From Chloracidobacterium validum (GTDB lineage Bacteria > Acidobacteriota > Blastocatellia > Chloracidobacteriales > Chloracidobacteriaceae), in NCBI RefSeq assembly GCF_018304825.1, contig NZ_CP072648.1, forward strand, positions 851,501-915,500: a stretch of 64,000 nt of DNA, read 5' to 3'. The notes beneath the pieces are model-generated. The model ran no database searches. It was not told the DNA's origin and saw nothing but the letters and a program-made list of their open reading frames with translations. Below are positions 8,932 through 17,651 of the stretch, in pieces. Positions within the stretch are counted from its first letter, which is position 1. The number at the start of each line of letters is the position of its first letter. Made by a program: the position numbers and the translations under genes.

Positions 8932-9168
8932 ATGTCCAATGCAGCGTTACCTTCCTCGGTTGCCGTCGTCATCAGTCTCACTGCCGACTACCGCGAGCGG
9001 ATGTCCGAAGTCGTTGCGGCCTTGCGCGTTGCCGGGTTGAATGTCACGCGCCAGTTGCATTCGCTCGGCCAAATCACCGGCACGGTGTCCCGTGAACGCC
9101 TGACCGACCTGGAACGGGTTCCGGGTGTTGCCTATGTTGAACAATCGGGCGAATATCATGCGCTGTAA
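8932..9168 (+). CDS. Small hypothetical protein, possible inhibitor-I9-like fold
   Basis: 78 residues from the ATG at 8932. The pattern (VVISLTADYRERMSEVV near the start, then LRVAGLNVTRQLHSLGQITGTVSRERLTDLERVPGVAYVEQSG) is beta-alpha-beta-beta-alpha-beta. It resembles the small ferredoxin-like fold of peptidase inhibitor I9 propeptides, where the GVAYVE strand is characteristic. No signal peptide is seen. It precedes the DHH phosphoesterase gene by 46 bases on the same strand, so they may be cotranscribed. The fold is inferred from pattern only and no function is assigned. Confidence 0.6.
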   Translation: MSNAALPSSVAVVISLTADYRERMSEVVAALRVAGLNVTRQLHSLGQITGTVSRERLTDLERVPGVAYVEQSGEYHAL

Positions 9169-9214
9169 TGAAGACTGTGGTCATTGACCCCGACTGGTGG
9201 TGAGTTTCTCGTCC

Positions 9215-10189
9215 ATGAGAGTGAAAGTTTTCTACCACGACCACTGCTTTGATGGCGCGTGTTCGGCGGCGGTTTTCGCGTGCTTTTATCGCCGGGCTTT
9301 TGATGCGCAGGCTGAGTTTAGCTATGCCGGATTGATGCATCGTCCTGGTGGCAGTTTTGGCGACATGCGCTTCGATGCCGATGAGCATGCCATTCTGGAT
9401 TTCAAGTTTCATCCAAGCGAAAGAATCACCTGGTGGTTTGACCATCACCAAAGCGCTTTCCTGACGGTTGTGGACGAAGCCCTGTTTCGCGCCGACACAA
9501 GCGGCAAGAAGTTTTTCGACCCAAGTTATAAATCCTGCACGAAGTTCATTGCCGACATTGCCCAGGCGCGTTTTGGCGTGGATTTGCCAGAGCTGAGCGA
9601 GTTGGTTTACTGGGCCGACATCATTGATGGCGCGCAGTATCCAGACGCTGAAACGGCCGTCAACTTGGCGGCTCCGGCGATGCAGTTGACGCTGGTTCTC
9701 GAAGGCTCGAAGGATCACAGGCTGCGTCAATTTATCGTTCGCGCGCTTCAGTCGGCATCGCTGGCCGACGTTGCGGCCGAGCCGTCCGTGCGGGCCGCGT
9801 TTGAACCGATTCGAGCGCGTCATGAGCGCGCCATTGAAATCTTTCGGCGCGTTGGCGAGTGTCACGACGGCGTGGTGTTTTTCGATTTGACCGACCAGGA
9901 TATTGAAGGTTACAACAAGTTCATTGCTTACTGGCTTTACCCGCAGGCACGCTATAGCGTGAGCGTCAGTCGCGGCGGGCATCGGTCGAAAGTTTCGGTT
10001 GGTTACAATCCGTGGAGCGGACGCCAACGCGACCACAACATCGCCAGCATTTGTGAGCGGTATGGCGGTGGCGGCCACGCAGTGGTTGGGGCCGTTTCGC
10101 TTGCCCCGGAGGACCTGGAGCGCGCCAAGGTGATTGCCCGCGAAATTGCCGCCGAGTTACGGGATGACCATTGCGCTACGTCGAGTTAG
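9215..10189 (+). CDS. DHH-family phosphoesterase
   Basis: 324 residues from the ATG at 9215 (a GTG at 9197 would add six residues). The N-terminus VKVFYHDHCFDGACSAAVF supplies the first metal-binding Asp/His set of DHH proteins. WWFDHHQSAF supplies the DHH triad near residue 83. RYGGGGHAVVGAVSL near residue 290 is the DHHA1 GGGH substrate motif. Relatives include RecJ, nano-RNases and cyclic dinucleotide phosphodiesterases, and the substrate cannot be told from sequence. It is cytoplasmic, follows the small gene at 8932 and lies 10 bases before nnr, suggesting one operon. Confidence 0.85.
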   Translation: MRVKVFYHDHCFDGACSAAVFACFYRRAFDAQAEFSYAGLMHRPGGSFGDMRFDADEHAILDFKFHPSERITWWFDHHQSAFLTVVDEALFRADTSGKKFFDPSYKSCTKFIADIAQARFGVDLPELSELVYWADIIDGAQYPDAETAVNLAAPAMQLTLVLEGSKDHRLRQFIVRALQSASLADVAAEPSVRAAFEPIRARHERAIEIFRRVGECHDGVVFFDLTDQDIEGYNKFIAYWLYPQARYSVSVSRGGHRSKVSVGYNPWSGRQRDHNIASICERYGGGGHAVVGAVSLAPEDLERAKVIAREIAAELRDDHCATSS

Positions 10190-10199
10190 GTGAACCTTC

Positions 10200-11804
10200 A
10201 TGCAGCCCATTCTTTCTGCTGCTCACATGGCCGACGTTGATCGGTTGACCACTGAGCAGTTCGGCATTCCGGGTTTATTGTTGATGGAAAACGCTGCCGT
10301 CGGTGCCGTTTTGGCCATCGAGCAACAGTTTGGGCCAATCCAAAGGCGGCGCGTCCGAATCTTTTGTGGCAAAGGCAACAATGGGGGCGATGGCGCGGCG
10401 GTTGCGCGTCAACTCTGGATGCGCGGCGCGCGCGTCGAAGTTCTCCTGTTTGGAAAGCGTGAAACCGCCCGCGGCGATGCGCGCGTCAATTTTGACATTG
10501 TCGCGCGGTTGGCCGAGGCTTCATCACGGCTCCGCATGGTCGAGGTGCAGAATGAGGCCGAGTTTACCTCGGTTTTGGAAAGCAGTAAGTCCCGTTTCAA
10601 TCTGCACATTGATGCCCTGTTCGGAACCGGACTCACGCGCGGGCTGGAAGGCCTGTTTGTCAAGGTCGTAGAGTACATCAACAGCACCCGGGCTTATATT
10701 CCGGTCTGCGCGCTCGATTTGCCCTCTGGGTTAGCGGCCGATTCGCCGCACCCGGTCGGGGTTCACGTGATTGCCGACCTGACCGTGACATTTACGGCCC
10801 CGAAGATCGCCAACATTTTGCCTCCGGCCGGTCATGTCAACGGCAAGTTGCAGGTTGTGGACATTGGCTCTCCACCGCACCTAGCACGTGCAACCGAGCG
10901 TCATCGCGCCACCTATTACCGTATTACCGAGCTTGGCGTACGGGACTACCTCATCCGTACCTGCCGGATGCCGGATGCCCACAAGGGCCACCTCGGCCAT
11001 GTTTTGCTGCTTGCTGGCTCACGTGGCAAAACCGGCGCGGCGGCGCTGTCTGGGGAGGCAGTGTTACGTGCCGGGGCCGGGTTGCTCACGATTGCGATCT
11101 CGGCGAGCGCTCAGGCATTGCTGGTGAGTCAATGCTTGCCGGAAGCCATGACGCTGCCCCTGCCGGATGACGGCCAGGGACAGTTGACCGAGGACGGGCT
11201 GCAAGCCGCCTTTGCGGCTGCCAACCAGCATACGGTGTGCGCCGTTGGCCCGGGGCTTGGAACCGAGCCGACCACGCGCCGCCTGGTGCAGCGGATTGTG
11301 CAGGAAGGTCAAGTGCCAACGGTGCTCGATGCCGATGCGCTCAACTGCTTGTCGCCCTGGCAGTCCGGGCGCGGCACGGCGGAGCGTCCGATCATCCTCA
11401 CGCCGCATCCAGGGGAAATGGCGCGTCTGCTTGGCGTACCGGTCAATGACATTCTGGTTGACCGGCTGGGCGCGGCGCGGCGACTGGCGACGGCCTATCA
11501 CCTCTTCGTGGTGCTCAAGGGCTACTATTCGCTCGTTGCTACCCCGGAAGGTGATGTGTATATCAATCCCACCGGCAATGCCGGGATGGCAACCGGTGGC
11601 AGTGGGGACGTGCTGACCGGTATCCTCGCCGGACTTCTGGCGCAAACGCCCCACCTGCCGCTCGAAGCAACGTTGGCGGCGGTGTACCTGCACGGCCATG
11701 CGGGCGACCTTGCCCAGGAAGCCTTGGGTGAACGGGCATTGGTAGCCTCCGACATCCTGCGGTTCTTCCCGCAGTCTCTCAAGCATCACACCCAAGTGAG
11801 CTAA
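10200..11804 (+). CDS. nnr: Bifunctional NAD(P)H-hydrate epimerase and dehydratase
   Basis: 534 residues, the fused YjeF_N plus carbohydrate-kinase-like layout. The epimerase half (about 1-225) has MENAA and the glycine-rich FCGKGNNGGDGAAVARQL, then FGTGLTRGLEG and DLPSGLAAD. The dehydratase half (about 240-530) has KGHLGHVLLLAGSRGKTGAAALS, GPGLGTEP, DADALN, TPHPGEMARLL and the catalytic NAGMATGGSGDVLTGILAGL. The enzyme repairs hydrated NAD(P)H. It lies 10 bases after the DHH phosphoesterase and 18 bases before the thioredoxin-like protein. Confidence 0.95.
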   Translation: MQPILSAAHMADVDRLTTEQFGIPGLLLMENAAVGAVLAIEQQFGPIQRRRVRIFCGKGNNGGDGAAVARQLWMRGARVEVLLFGKRETARGDARVNFDIVARLAEASSRLRMVEVQNEAEFTSVLESSKSRFNLHIDALFGTGLTRGLEGLFVKVVEYINSTRAYIPVCALDLPSGLAADSPHPVGVHVIADLTVTFTAPKIANILPPAGHVNGKLQVVDIGSPPHLARATERHRATYYRITELGVRDYLIRTCRMPDAHKGHLGHVLLLAGSRGKTGAAALSGEAVLRAGAGLLTIAISASAQALLVSQCLPEAMTLPLPDDGQGQLTEDGLQAAFAAANQHTVCAVGPGLGTEPTTRRLVQRIVQEGQVPTVLDADALNCLSPWQSGRGTAERPIILTPHPGEMARLLGVPVNDILVDRLGAARRLATAYHLFVVLKGYYSLVATPEGDVYINPTGNAGMATGGSGDVLTGILAGLLAQTPHLPLEATLAAVYLHGHAGDLAQEALGERALVASDILRFFPQSLKHHTQVS

Positions 11805-11822
11805 CTCGAAAGGAGCCTCACC

Positions 11823-13190
11823 ATGAGCCGGTTACGCTGCCTGTGGCGTCTTTCCTTGTTTGTTGCGCGTTGTTTGTCACGTCATCCCTATTTGGCAACT
11901 GCCCAGGAAGCGTCTCGCAAGATGGAACATCAAGTGCCGACCGCACTGGCAGAAAGAGCGTTACGTGTGTCTGTGTTACCGACTGTGGCGTTTTCTTCAT
12001 GGGTTGCGATCAGATCGCTGCGCGGGTGTCAATGGGTGGCCAGCGTTTTGATCGGGGTGGTGCTGTTCTGGAGCGGAACGGCCGTGGCCCAAACTGCGCT
12101 CGCGCCCGAAGAAGCCAGAAAGATGATGACCAACGTCGTCGAGACGTACCGGGGACTGGCGTCCTACCGGGCCACCGTCAAGGTGGGCAGCTCGGTCTTT
12201 GGAACACCTGATGCCGAAGTCTTCGTCGGTGTCAAGGACCAGACGCGCCTGGCGGTGACCATCAAAACGGCTGAGGCGGAATGGCGGAGCGTGTATGGAC
12301 CCGAAGGACTGTTTAGCTACTCGACCAAGGACGCTGGCCGGTACGTCCGGCATCCCATGCCCGACGCCGCCGACGTGACGGTTGAGAAGCTCTATGGTCT
12401 GTCTGAGTTGCGGGGTTTGTATTTCACGCTGGATATTTGGTCTGGACAGAACCCGATGGACGCCCTGGCCAATAGTCTTTTGGAAACGACCGTCGCGCGT
12501 TCGCCGGATCGGCCACTCACCACCATCACCTGTGTCTTGAAGAATCCGAACGGTCAAGTGGCCTTCACGTTTGACCATGAGCGGAACTGGCTTCAGTCAG
12601 TACGCAGTGAGGTACGGACTGGGAAAGGTCCGCCGGTCGTGTTTACGGAAGTGGTAATGGCGTTTGAGCCGATGGCCACCGAAGCCGATGTGGCCTTTGC
12701 GCCTCCGCCGACGGCCGAGCGATTTGAGATTCCGGCCCCGCCTGGCAACTATGACCGGGCGCTCAAGCCAGGCGCGAAACCTTTTGCCTTCGAGGCGAAA
12801 GACACGAACGGCAAGTCGGTATCGCTGGATGATTACCGCGGCCGCGTCGTGCTGATTGACTTTTGGGCGACTTGGTGCAGCCCCTGCGTCGCCGAGGTGC
12901 CGGTTTTGAAGGCCGTTTACGAAAAATACAAAGCCCGGGGCTTTGAGGTGTTGAGCATTTCGCTGGATGATGAAGACACCCAACCGGGGGTGGCGGCTTT
13001 CGTCAAGCGGAACAAGATGGATTGGCGTCACATTTGCGATGGGCAGGGTTGGAAAACCCCGATTGCCCAGCGATACGGCGTACGCGCCATTCCATTCACC
13101 GTGCTGGTTGGGCGGGATGGTCGCATCACGGCGGTCAACGTGCGGGGTGAGAGCCTCGAACCGGCCGTGAAAGCGGCGCTGGCAAAGTAG
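11823..13190 (+). CDS. Secreted TlpA-like thioredoxin-fold protein with N-terminal lipoprotein-carrier-like domain
   Basis: 455 residues from an ATG with an excellent AAGGAG eight bases upstream. The first 70 residues are odd and basic. A hydrophobic segment with AVAQT follows near 75-92 and looks like the real signal peptide, so the start may be downstream or the N-terminus long. Residues about 95-300 resemble the DUF2092/LolA-like sheet seen before thioredoxin domains. Residues 310-455 are a TlpA/ResA thioredoxin: PFAFEAKDTNGKSVSLDDYRGRVVLIDFWATWCSPC, with CSPC as the redox pair and AIPFTVLVG carrying the cis-Pro. It is probably an exported thiol-disulfide reductase; the client is unknown. 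Confidence 0.82.
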   Translation: MSRLRCLWRLSLFVARCLSRHPYLATAQEASRKMEHQVPTALAERALRVSVLPTVAFSSWVAIRSLRGCQWVASVLIGVVLFWSGTAVAQTALAPEEARKMMTNVVETYRGLASYRATVKVGSSVFGTPDAEVFVGVKDQTRLAVTIKTAEAEWRSVYGPEGLFSYSTKDAGRYVRHPMPDAADVTVEKLYGLSELRGLYFTLDIWSGQNPMDALANSLLETTVARSPDRPLTTITCVLKNPNGQVAFTFDHERNWLQSVRSEVRTGKGPPVVFTEVVMAFEPMATEADVAFAPPPTAERFEIPAPPGNYDRALKPGAKPFAFEAKDTNGKSVSLDDYRGRVVLIDFWATWCSPCVAEVPVLKAVYEKYKARGFEVLSISLDDEDTQPGVAAFVKRNKMDWRHICDGQGWKTPIAQRYGVRAIPFTVLVGRDGRITAVNVRGESLEPAVKAALAK

Positions 13191-13230
13191 TCTTTGTTCA
13201 TCGCCACACCCCAGGGCCGGGGGTGGCGGC

Positions 13231-13734
13231 TCACGCTGTTGCTTGACTGGCTTTGGCCTTGAGCCGAGCTTCAACGATTGGCGGGACAAACTGTTTGACC
13301 GACCGTCCCAGGAAGAAGATTTCCTTGACCAGCCGTGAACTCACGAAGCTATAGGTATCCGCCGACATCAGAAAAACCGTTTCGATATCGGGTTGCATGT
13401 GGCGGTTCATCTGCGCCATTTGGAGTTCGTACTCGTAGTCCGAGACGGCGCGCAGGCCCCGGACGATGCAGTTAGCCTGTTTGCGTTTGGCGAAGTCCAC
13501 GAGCAGGCCATCAAAGCTTTCGACCTCGATGGTCGTGCGCGTCGTCTCGGCCAGTGGGGCGACGACGGCGCGAATCATCTCGATGCGCTCCGCGACAGTG
13601 AAGAGCGGGCTTTTCTGGTCATTGTTGAGAACGCCGACCGTGATGTGGTCAAACAGCGTACAGCCCCGGCGAATGATGTCGAGGTGTCCATTCGTGATTG
13701 GGTCGAATGACCCTGGATAGACAGCGCGGCACAC
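13231..13734 (-). CDS. coaD: Pantetheine-phosphate adenylyltransferase
   Basis: 167 residues from a GTG at 13734. AAAGGG lies upstream at good spacing, and CRAVYPGSFDPITNGH then starts where CoaD proteins start; a TTG at 13743 would add three residues. The nucleotidyltransferase motif TNGH, the GLRAVSDYEYELQMAQMN segment and SSRLVKEI near the end are diagnostic. It adenylates 4'-phosphopantetheine, the fourth step of coenzyme A synthesis. It is convergent with the thioredoxin-like gene 40 bases away. An imperfect GC-rich hairpin (about 13205-13228) sits between the two but lacks a T tract. Confidence 0.95.
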   Translation of the reverse strand: MCRAVYPGSFDPITNGHLDIIRRGCTLFDHITVGVLNNDQKSPLFTVAERIEMIRAVVAPLAETTRTTIEVESFDGLLVDFAKRKQANCIVRGLRAVSDYEYELQMAQMNRHMQPDIETVFLMSADTYSFVSSRLVKEIFFLGRSVKQFVPPIVEARLKAKASQATA

Positions 13735-14023
13735 GGCACGCAACCCTTTCGAGCTGGAGTTGGGAAAGCCTCTGGACGGTTAGCCAGCCCGTAACTGTAT
13801 CGCGGCGGGGTAGGGATGTCGAATACTTGTTGGATGACCGGTTGGATGCCCAGGACGCTGCCCGCAAGAACCGACTAGGCGAAAGCCGGGCCTGGTGGGA
13901 CAATCGTGGGCATTCAGAGAACACCGGCTGCGCGGCGGGCGGCCCTCTAAACTGGGTCATGAGCGAGGCGCGCGGCCCAGGCAAGCTTTGCGCCGTCACG
14001 AATGCCGGCTTCCAAGGTGTGGG

Positions 14024-15316
14024 TTACGTTTGAGCCAGGCGCTGATGCGCCTGTTGCGCGGCGGCCCGCGCCTCTTCCGGAAAGCACAGCCGATGCAACC
14101 GGTAGGGACGTAGCCCGGCTACCGCCGCCGAAACTTCGGAAATTTCGCGCAAGCGCGGATTTGCGCGCCCTTCCTCCACCACAATGCGGCGATCCGGCGC
14201 ATCCGGCGCATAGGGCCCAAAGTAGGGAACGTCGCCGGCGTCGTCTTCCAGTAAGTAACACTCCGGGGCCAGTCCATGCGCAAGCAAAGCGTCGGCAATG
14301 GCCGCGCGCAGGTCTGCCCTCTGCTCCGGCGCCAGATCGGAGACATCCAGCGACTTGAACAGCCGCCGTTCCAGAAAGCGCCGCGCCAAGTCGGAAAGCG
14401 TCGGGTCGGGTTCGCGCTGCCACTGCTTGATGTGAAACAGCACGTCGGCGTCGTCCAGGCTGAGATACTCCAGCGGCGTCAGCGGGCGCGTCGTAAGAAG
14501 CTTGTCCATGGCCGATTCCGGCAGGCGAAACACCAGGCTTCCCGCTGCTGCCAGCGCCACCGCCCGCCGAAACATCGCTACCAGCATGTTTTCGGCCGCG
14601 CGCAGCGCATGGTGAAAATAGACCCGGCGAAACATGTGGTAACGCGCAAAGAGGTACTCTTCGACGGCTAAAACGCCGCGCGCCCGGACGATCAACTGCC
14701 CAGTAGCGGCGTCCACCGCCAGGGCATTCAAAATCCACGGCAGGTCGTAGCATCCATAACTGACGCCGGTCATGAGGCTGTCGCGGAGCAGGTAGTCAAA
14801 CCGGTCACAGTCGAGTTGCGACGCCACCAGTTGGGCCACGAACCGGGGCTGAAACGCGCCGGCCATCAGGTGAGCCAATCGCTCCGGCAGGGTCGGTTCA
14901 TGGGCGGCAAGAATCCGGTGAACGGCGGTTTCTGGACTCAGCAGAATGCGCGCCGTCCAGTCCTCGTGCCGCTGGCCGAGAACCTTTTCCATGACGTGTG
15001 AAAACGGCCCATGCCCAAGGTCGTGCAGGAGCGCTGCCGCGCGCGCGCAAAGCCGAACCTCAGCCTCCAGCGCCACACCGCTGCGCTGCAAAGCGTCGAG
15101 CGCCAGGGTCATCGTGTGCATCACACCCAAACTGTGCGCAAAACGGCTGTGCTCGGCGCCCTGGAAGGCAACAAACGCCAGGCCAAGCTGCCGGATGCGG
15201 CGCAGTCGTTGAACCTCTGGCGCGTCAATCAGCGCCATCAACAGGCGGTCGGACGGCTCCTCGCGGTCAAGCGTAATGATGCGGTGTACTGGGTCACTGT
15301 ATCGGCGCGGCGCCAT
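14024..15316 (-). CDS. HD-domain phosphohydrolase (dNTPase/SAMHD1-like)
   Basis: 430 residues. RIRQLGLAFVAFQGAEHSRFAHSLGVMHT near residue 40 gives the first His of the HD fold, ALLHDLGHGPFSHVME near 95 the HD pair, and LVASQLDCDRFDYLLRDS near 165 the last Asp. This arrangement matches the YwfO/SAMHD1-like group of nucleotide phosphohydrolases. The C-terminal 200 residues are variable. Cytoplasmic; the substrate is not determinable. It lies 35 bases downstream of the flavin reductase-like gene on the same strand, so the two could share a transcript. The 289 bases between this gene and coaD hold no convincing gene. Confidence 0.88.
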   Translation of the reverse strand: MAPRRYSDPVHRIITLDREEPSDRLLMALIDAPEVQRLRRIRQLGLAFVAFQGAEHSRFAHSLGVMHTMTLALDALQRSGVALEAEVRLCARAAALLHDLGHGPFSHVMEKVLGQRHEDWTARILLSPETAVHRILAAHEPTLPERLAHLMAGAFQPRFVAQLVASQLDCDRFDYLLRDSLMTGVSYGCYDLPWILNALAVDAATGQLIVRARGVLAVEEYLFARYHMFRRVYFHHALRAAENMLVAMFRRAVALAAAGSLVFRLPESAMDKLLTTRPLTPLEYLSLDDADVLFHIKQWQREPDPTLSDLARRFLERRLFKSLDVSDLAPEQRADLRAAIADALLAHGLAPECYLLEDDAGDVPYFGPYAPDAPDRRIVVEEGRANPRLREISEVSAAVAGLRPYRLHRLCFPEEARAAAQQAHQRLAQT

Positions 15317-15350
15317 AGATAACGCCCCCTTTCAATGCGCCGGTCAGCGC

Positions 15351-15845
15351 TCAGTAGTCAAACCCGTTCTTCCGAATGCGGATCATCGGCTCCCCGTCGG
15401 TGGTGACGTCTCCGGCCACGACCTCGCCCAAAAAGAGCACGTGATCGCCGGCAGTCACCTCCTGCCGGAGAACGCAATCCAGGTAAGCCATCGCTTCGGG
15501 AATCACCGGCACGCCGGTCACGGCCGGTTCATGCGCAATCCCTTCAAAGGCCGGCTCGTCGAGTGGGAAGCCCTTGGCAAAGTGCGCCACGAGCTTACCA
15601 TTCTGCTTGTGACAAACATTGACGGCAAACGCGCCGCTTTCCCGGATGCGCGTCAGAATCGGTCGCCCCTGCCGAACGGCCGCCATAATCATCGGCGGAT
15701 GAAAACTCACCTGCTTGATGAATGACGCCAGCATGCCAGTGGCTTTGTCGCCCGCGCCGGTCGTAAGAATGAAAATGCCGCTGGAAACACGTCCCAGCGC
15801 TGCGCCAATGGCCGCCTGATCGGTGATTCGCGCCGTGTCGGTCAT
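15351..15845 (-). CDS. Flavin reductase-like FMN-binding protein
   Basis: 164 residues forming a split-barrel flavoprotein. LGRVSSGIFILTTGAG, then GMLASFIKQVSFHPPMIMAAV and the later GDHVLFLGEVVAGD are the strands that hold FMN in the flavin reductase and diflavin-linked families. Such proteins supply reduced flavin or act as small oxidoreductases. No partner monooxygenase is nearby, so the physiological role is open. The gene is transcribed toward the HD phosphohydrolase. About 225 bases separate it from the divergent membrane protein gene at 16072. Confidence 0.87.
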   Translation of the reverse strand: MTDTARITDQAAIGAALGRVSSGIFILTTGAGDKATGMLASFIKQVSFHPPMIMAAVRQGRPILTRIRESGAFAVNVCHKQNGKLVAHFAKGFPLDEPAFEGIAHEPAVTGVPVIPEAMAYLDCVLRQEVTAGDHVLFLGEVVAGDVTTDGEPMIRIRKNGFDY

Positions 15846-16071
15846 GCCTGTTTACTCCTTGGAACGAAATGATTAAACGTCGCCCGACAAGATTTTCGTT
15901 GTGCGCCGGGGCATGGATTGAGTACGCTAGGGGCACCTCTGTGCTGAAGCATCGTTTCCAAACGGCGTCCCCGACACAACCCAAAATCGCGTCCGACCCT
16001 CACCACGCCCTGGCTCCGCCTCGTCGAGATGGATGCGACCGTTAGTTTTTCGTGCGAGGTACGCAGTCGTT

Positions 16072-16446
16072 ATGAGCGAATCCACTACCCTTCCGCCTGT
16101 CACTGAACGCGGCTTTACAAACTTGATGATCACCGGTTTTGTGTACCCGATGACGGTCTTGCCGGTGACGCCGCTCCTGGGAATTTACCGTTCCGGCAAG
16201 GAAACCTACCGCTTCCTTGAAAGTACGCCCTTTGGCAGCAATGATCTCGTTCGCCTGGCAGTAACCGTCTTGGCCACACCGTTTGTGGCGCTGGTCATGC
16301 TCTGGCCGTTCGGGATTATCGAGGGAACCGAGTTGATTTCCAACCAAGTCGCCCGCCTCGGCCTCGACAAAGCCGTGGAAAACACCATCCACGGGGTTGC
16401 CGACAGCGTCTTTGGTACCATCGGCTCACTCCTTCCAAAAGAGTAA
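16072..16446 (+). CDS. Small membrane protein of unknown function
   Basis: 124 residues from the ATG at 16072. GAGGT lies about 11 bases upstream, and an earlier in-frame ATG at 16033 lacks a ribosome site. Two hydrophobic stretches are visible: a weak one (ITGFVYPMTVLPVTPLLGIY, about 18-37) and a strong one (LAVTVLATPFVALVMLWPFGII, about 62-84). A soluble amphipathic tail follows, ending in GSLLPKE. No family recognised. It stands alone, convergent with aroG. Confidence 0.65.
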   Translation: MSESTTLPPVTERGFTNLMITGFVYPMTVLPVTPLLGIYRSGKETYRFLESTPFGSNDLVRLAVTVLATPFVALVMLWPFGIIEGTELISNQVARLGLDKAVENTIHGVADSVFGTIGSLLPKE

Positions 16447-16488
16447 ATCCAAACGCATCAGCCGTTGGGCAACACTGGCGCGGGTGGC

Positions 16489-17556
16489 TCATCCCTGCGC
16501 CAGTGCGTGCCGGCGGGCGCGGACGGCCTGAGCCAAGTCCGCCAGCAGGATTTCTGTTTCTTCCCACCCAATACAGGCGTCGGTAATGCTCTGCCCATAA
16601 ACAAGCGGCTGACCGGGAACATGGGCTTGCTTCCCCTCGACGAGGTGGCTTTCGAGCATCGTCCCGATAATCGCACGATTTCCTTCGGCGACTTGCGCCA
16701 TCACGCTCCGGCACACCACCGCCTGCCGCCGATGGTCCTTGGCTGCGTTGGCGTGGCTACAATCAATCATAATGCGCGCCGGTAGCCCTGCGCTCTCCAT
16801 GAGCTGTACGGCCTCGGCGACATGATGAGCATCGTAGTTCGGCGTCCGCCCGCCGCGCAGAATGATGTGGCAGTCAGGGTTGCCGGTCGTGCGGAAAAGT
16901 GCCGAACGCCCATCTTTCGTGTGCGACAGGAAGGCATGCGGCTCGCGCGCCGACCGAACGGCATCCACCGCGATTTGAATGGTGCCGCCGGTGCCGTTCT
17001 TGAAACCAACCGGACAGGATAACCCCGAAGCCAACTCGCGGTGGGATTGGCTTTCTGTCGTGCGCGCCCCAATCGCGCCCCAACTGACGAGTTCGGCGGT
17101 GTATTGCGGCGAAATCAAATCCACGAACTCACTGCCGGCCGGAACACCCATTTCGGCGAGCTGGACAAGCAACTGGCGCGCCAGCCGCAGCCCCTGTCGC
17201 ACGTTGAACGTGCCGTCCAGACCCGGATCGTTGACCAGCCCTTTCCAGCCAACGGTCGTGCGGGGCTTCTCGAAATACACCCGCATGGTCACAACCAGGT
17301 AGTCGGCATACTCCTGGCACAGAGGCCGTAGCCGCGAGGCATATTCAAGGGCGGCTGCGGGATCATGAATCGAGCACGGACCAACCACAACCAACAGGCG
17401 GTCGTCGTCGTGGTGGAGGATCCGTTTGATGGCTTCACGAGTGAAATAGACGGTTTGGGCAGCCTGGTCGCTGATCGGGAACGCTTCACGCAGTTCGTCT
17501 GGTGTCGGTATTGCCTCAAACGATTGGATACGAACATCATCGAGTAGGTGGCGCAT
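16489..17556 (-). CDS. aroG: 3-deoxy-7-phosphoheptulonate synthase (type I DAHP synthase)
   Basis: 355 residues from the ATG at 17556; a TTG at 17577 would add seven residues. Conserved blocks appear in order: VVVGPCSIHDPAAALEYA, MRVYFEKPRTTVGWKGLVNDP, GVPAGSEFVDLISPQYTAELVSWGAIGARTTESQSHRELASGLS, PVGFKNGTGG, ILRGG and MIDCSHANA. The enzyme condenses phosphoenolpyruvate with erythrose 4-phosphate, the entry to aromatic amino acid synthesis. The residues match the AroF/G/H class, which is usually feedback regulated. It is convergent with the membrane protein gene, and the upstream rsmI gene lies on the same strand 95 bases away. Confidence 0.96.
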   Translation of the reverse strand: MRHLLDDVRIQSFEAIPTPDELREAFPISDQAAQTVYFTREAIKRILHHDDDRLLVVVGPCSIHDPAAALEYASRLRPLCQEYADYLVVTMRVYFEKPRTTVGWKGLVNDPGLDGTFNVRQGLRLARQLLVQLAEMGVPAGSEFVDLISPQYTAELVSWGAIGARTTESQSHRELASGLSCPVGFKNGTGGTIQIAVDAVRSAREPHAFLSHTKDGRSALFRTTGNPDCHIILRGGRTPNYDAHHVAEAVQLMESAGLPARIMIDCSHANAAKDHRRQAVVCRSVMAQVAEGNRAIIGTMLESHLVEGKQAHVPGQPLVYGQSITDACIGWEETEILLADLAQAVRARRHALAQG

Positions 17557-17651
17557 GGCGGAAAAAGCCCTAAGCAATACTGAAGCAATGACTCGTGGGG
17601 GCTTGGGAAACTAAACTCTCACAACTGGCAAAGGTAAACAACACATCGCCG

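Noticed and set aside
13205-13228. Bidirectional terminator between the thioredoxin-like gene and coaD
   Set aside because: The stem has a mismatch and neither side has a T tract, so it is mentioned only in the coaD entry.
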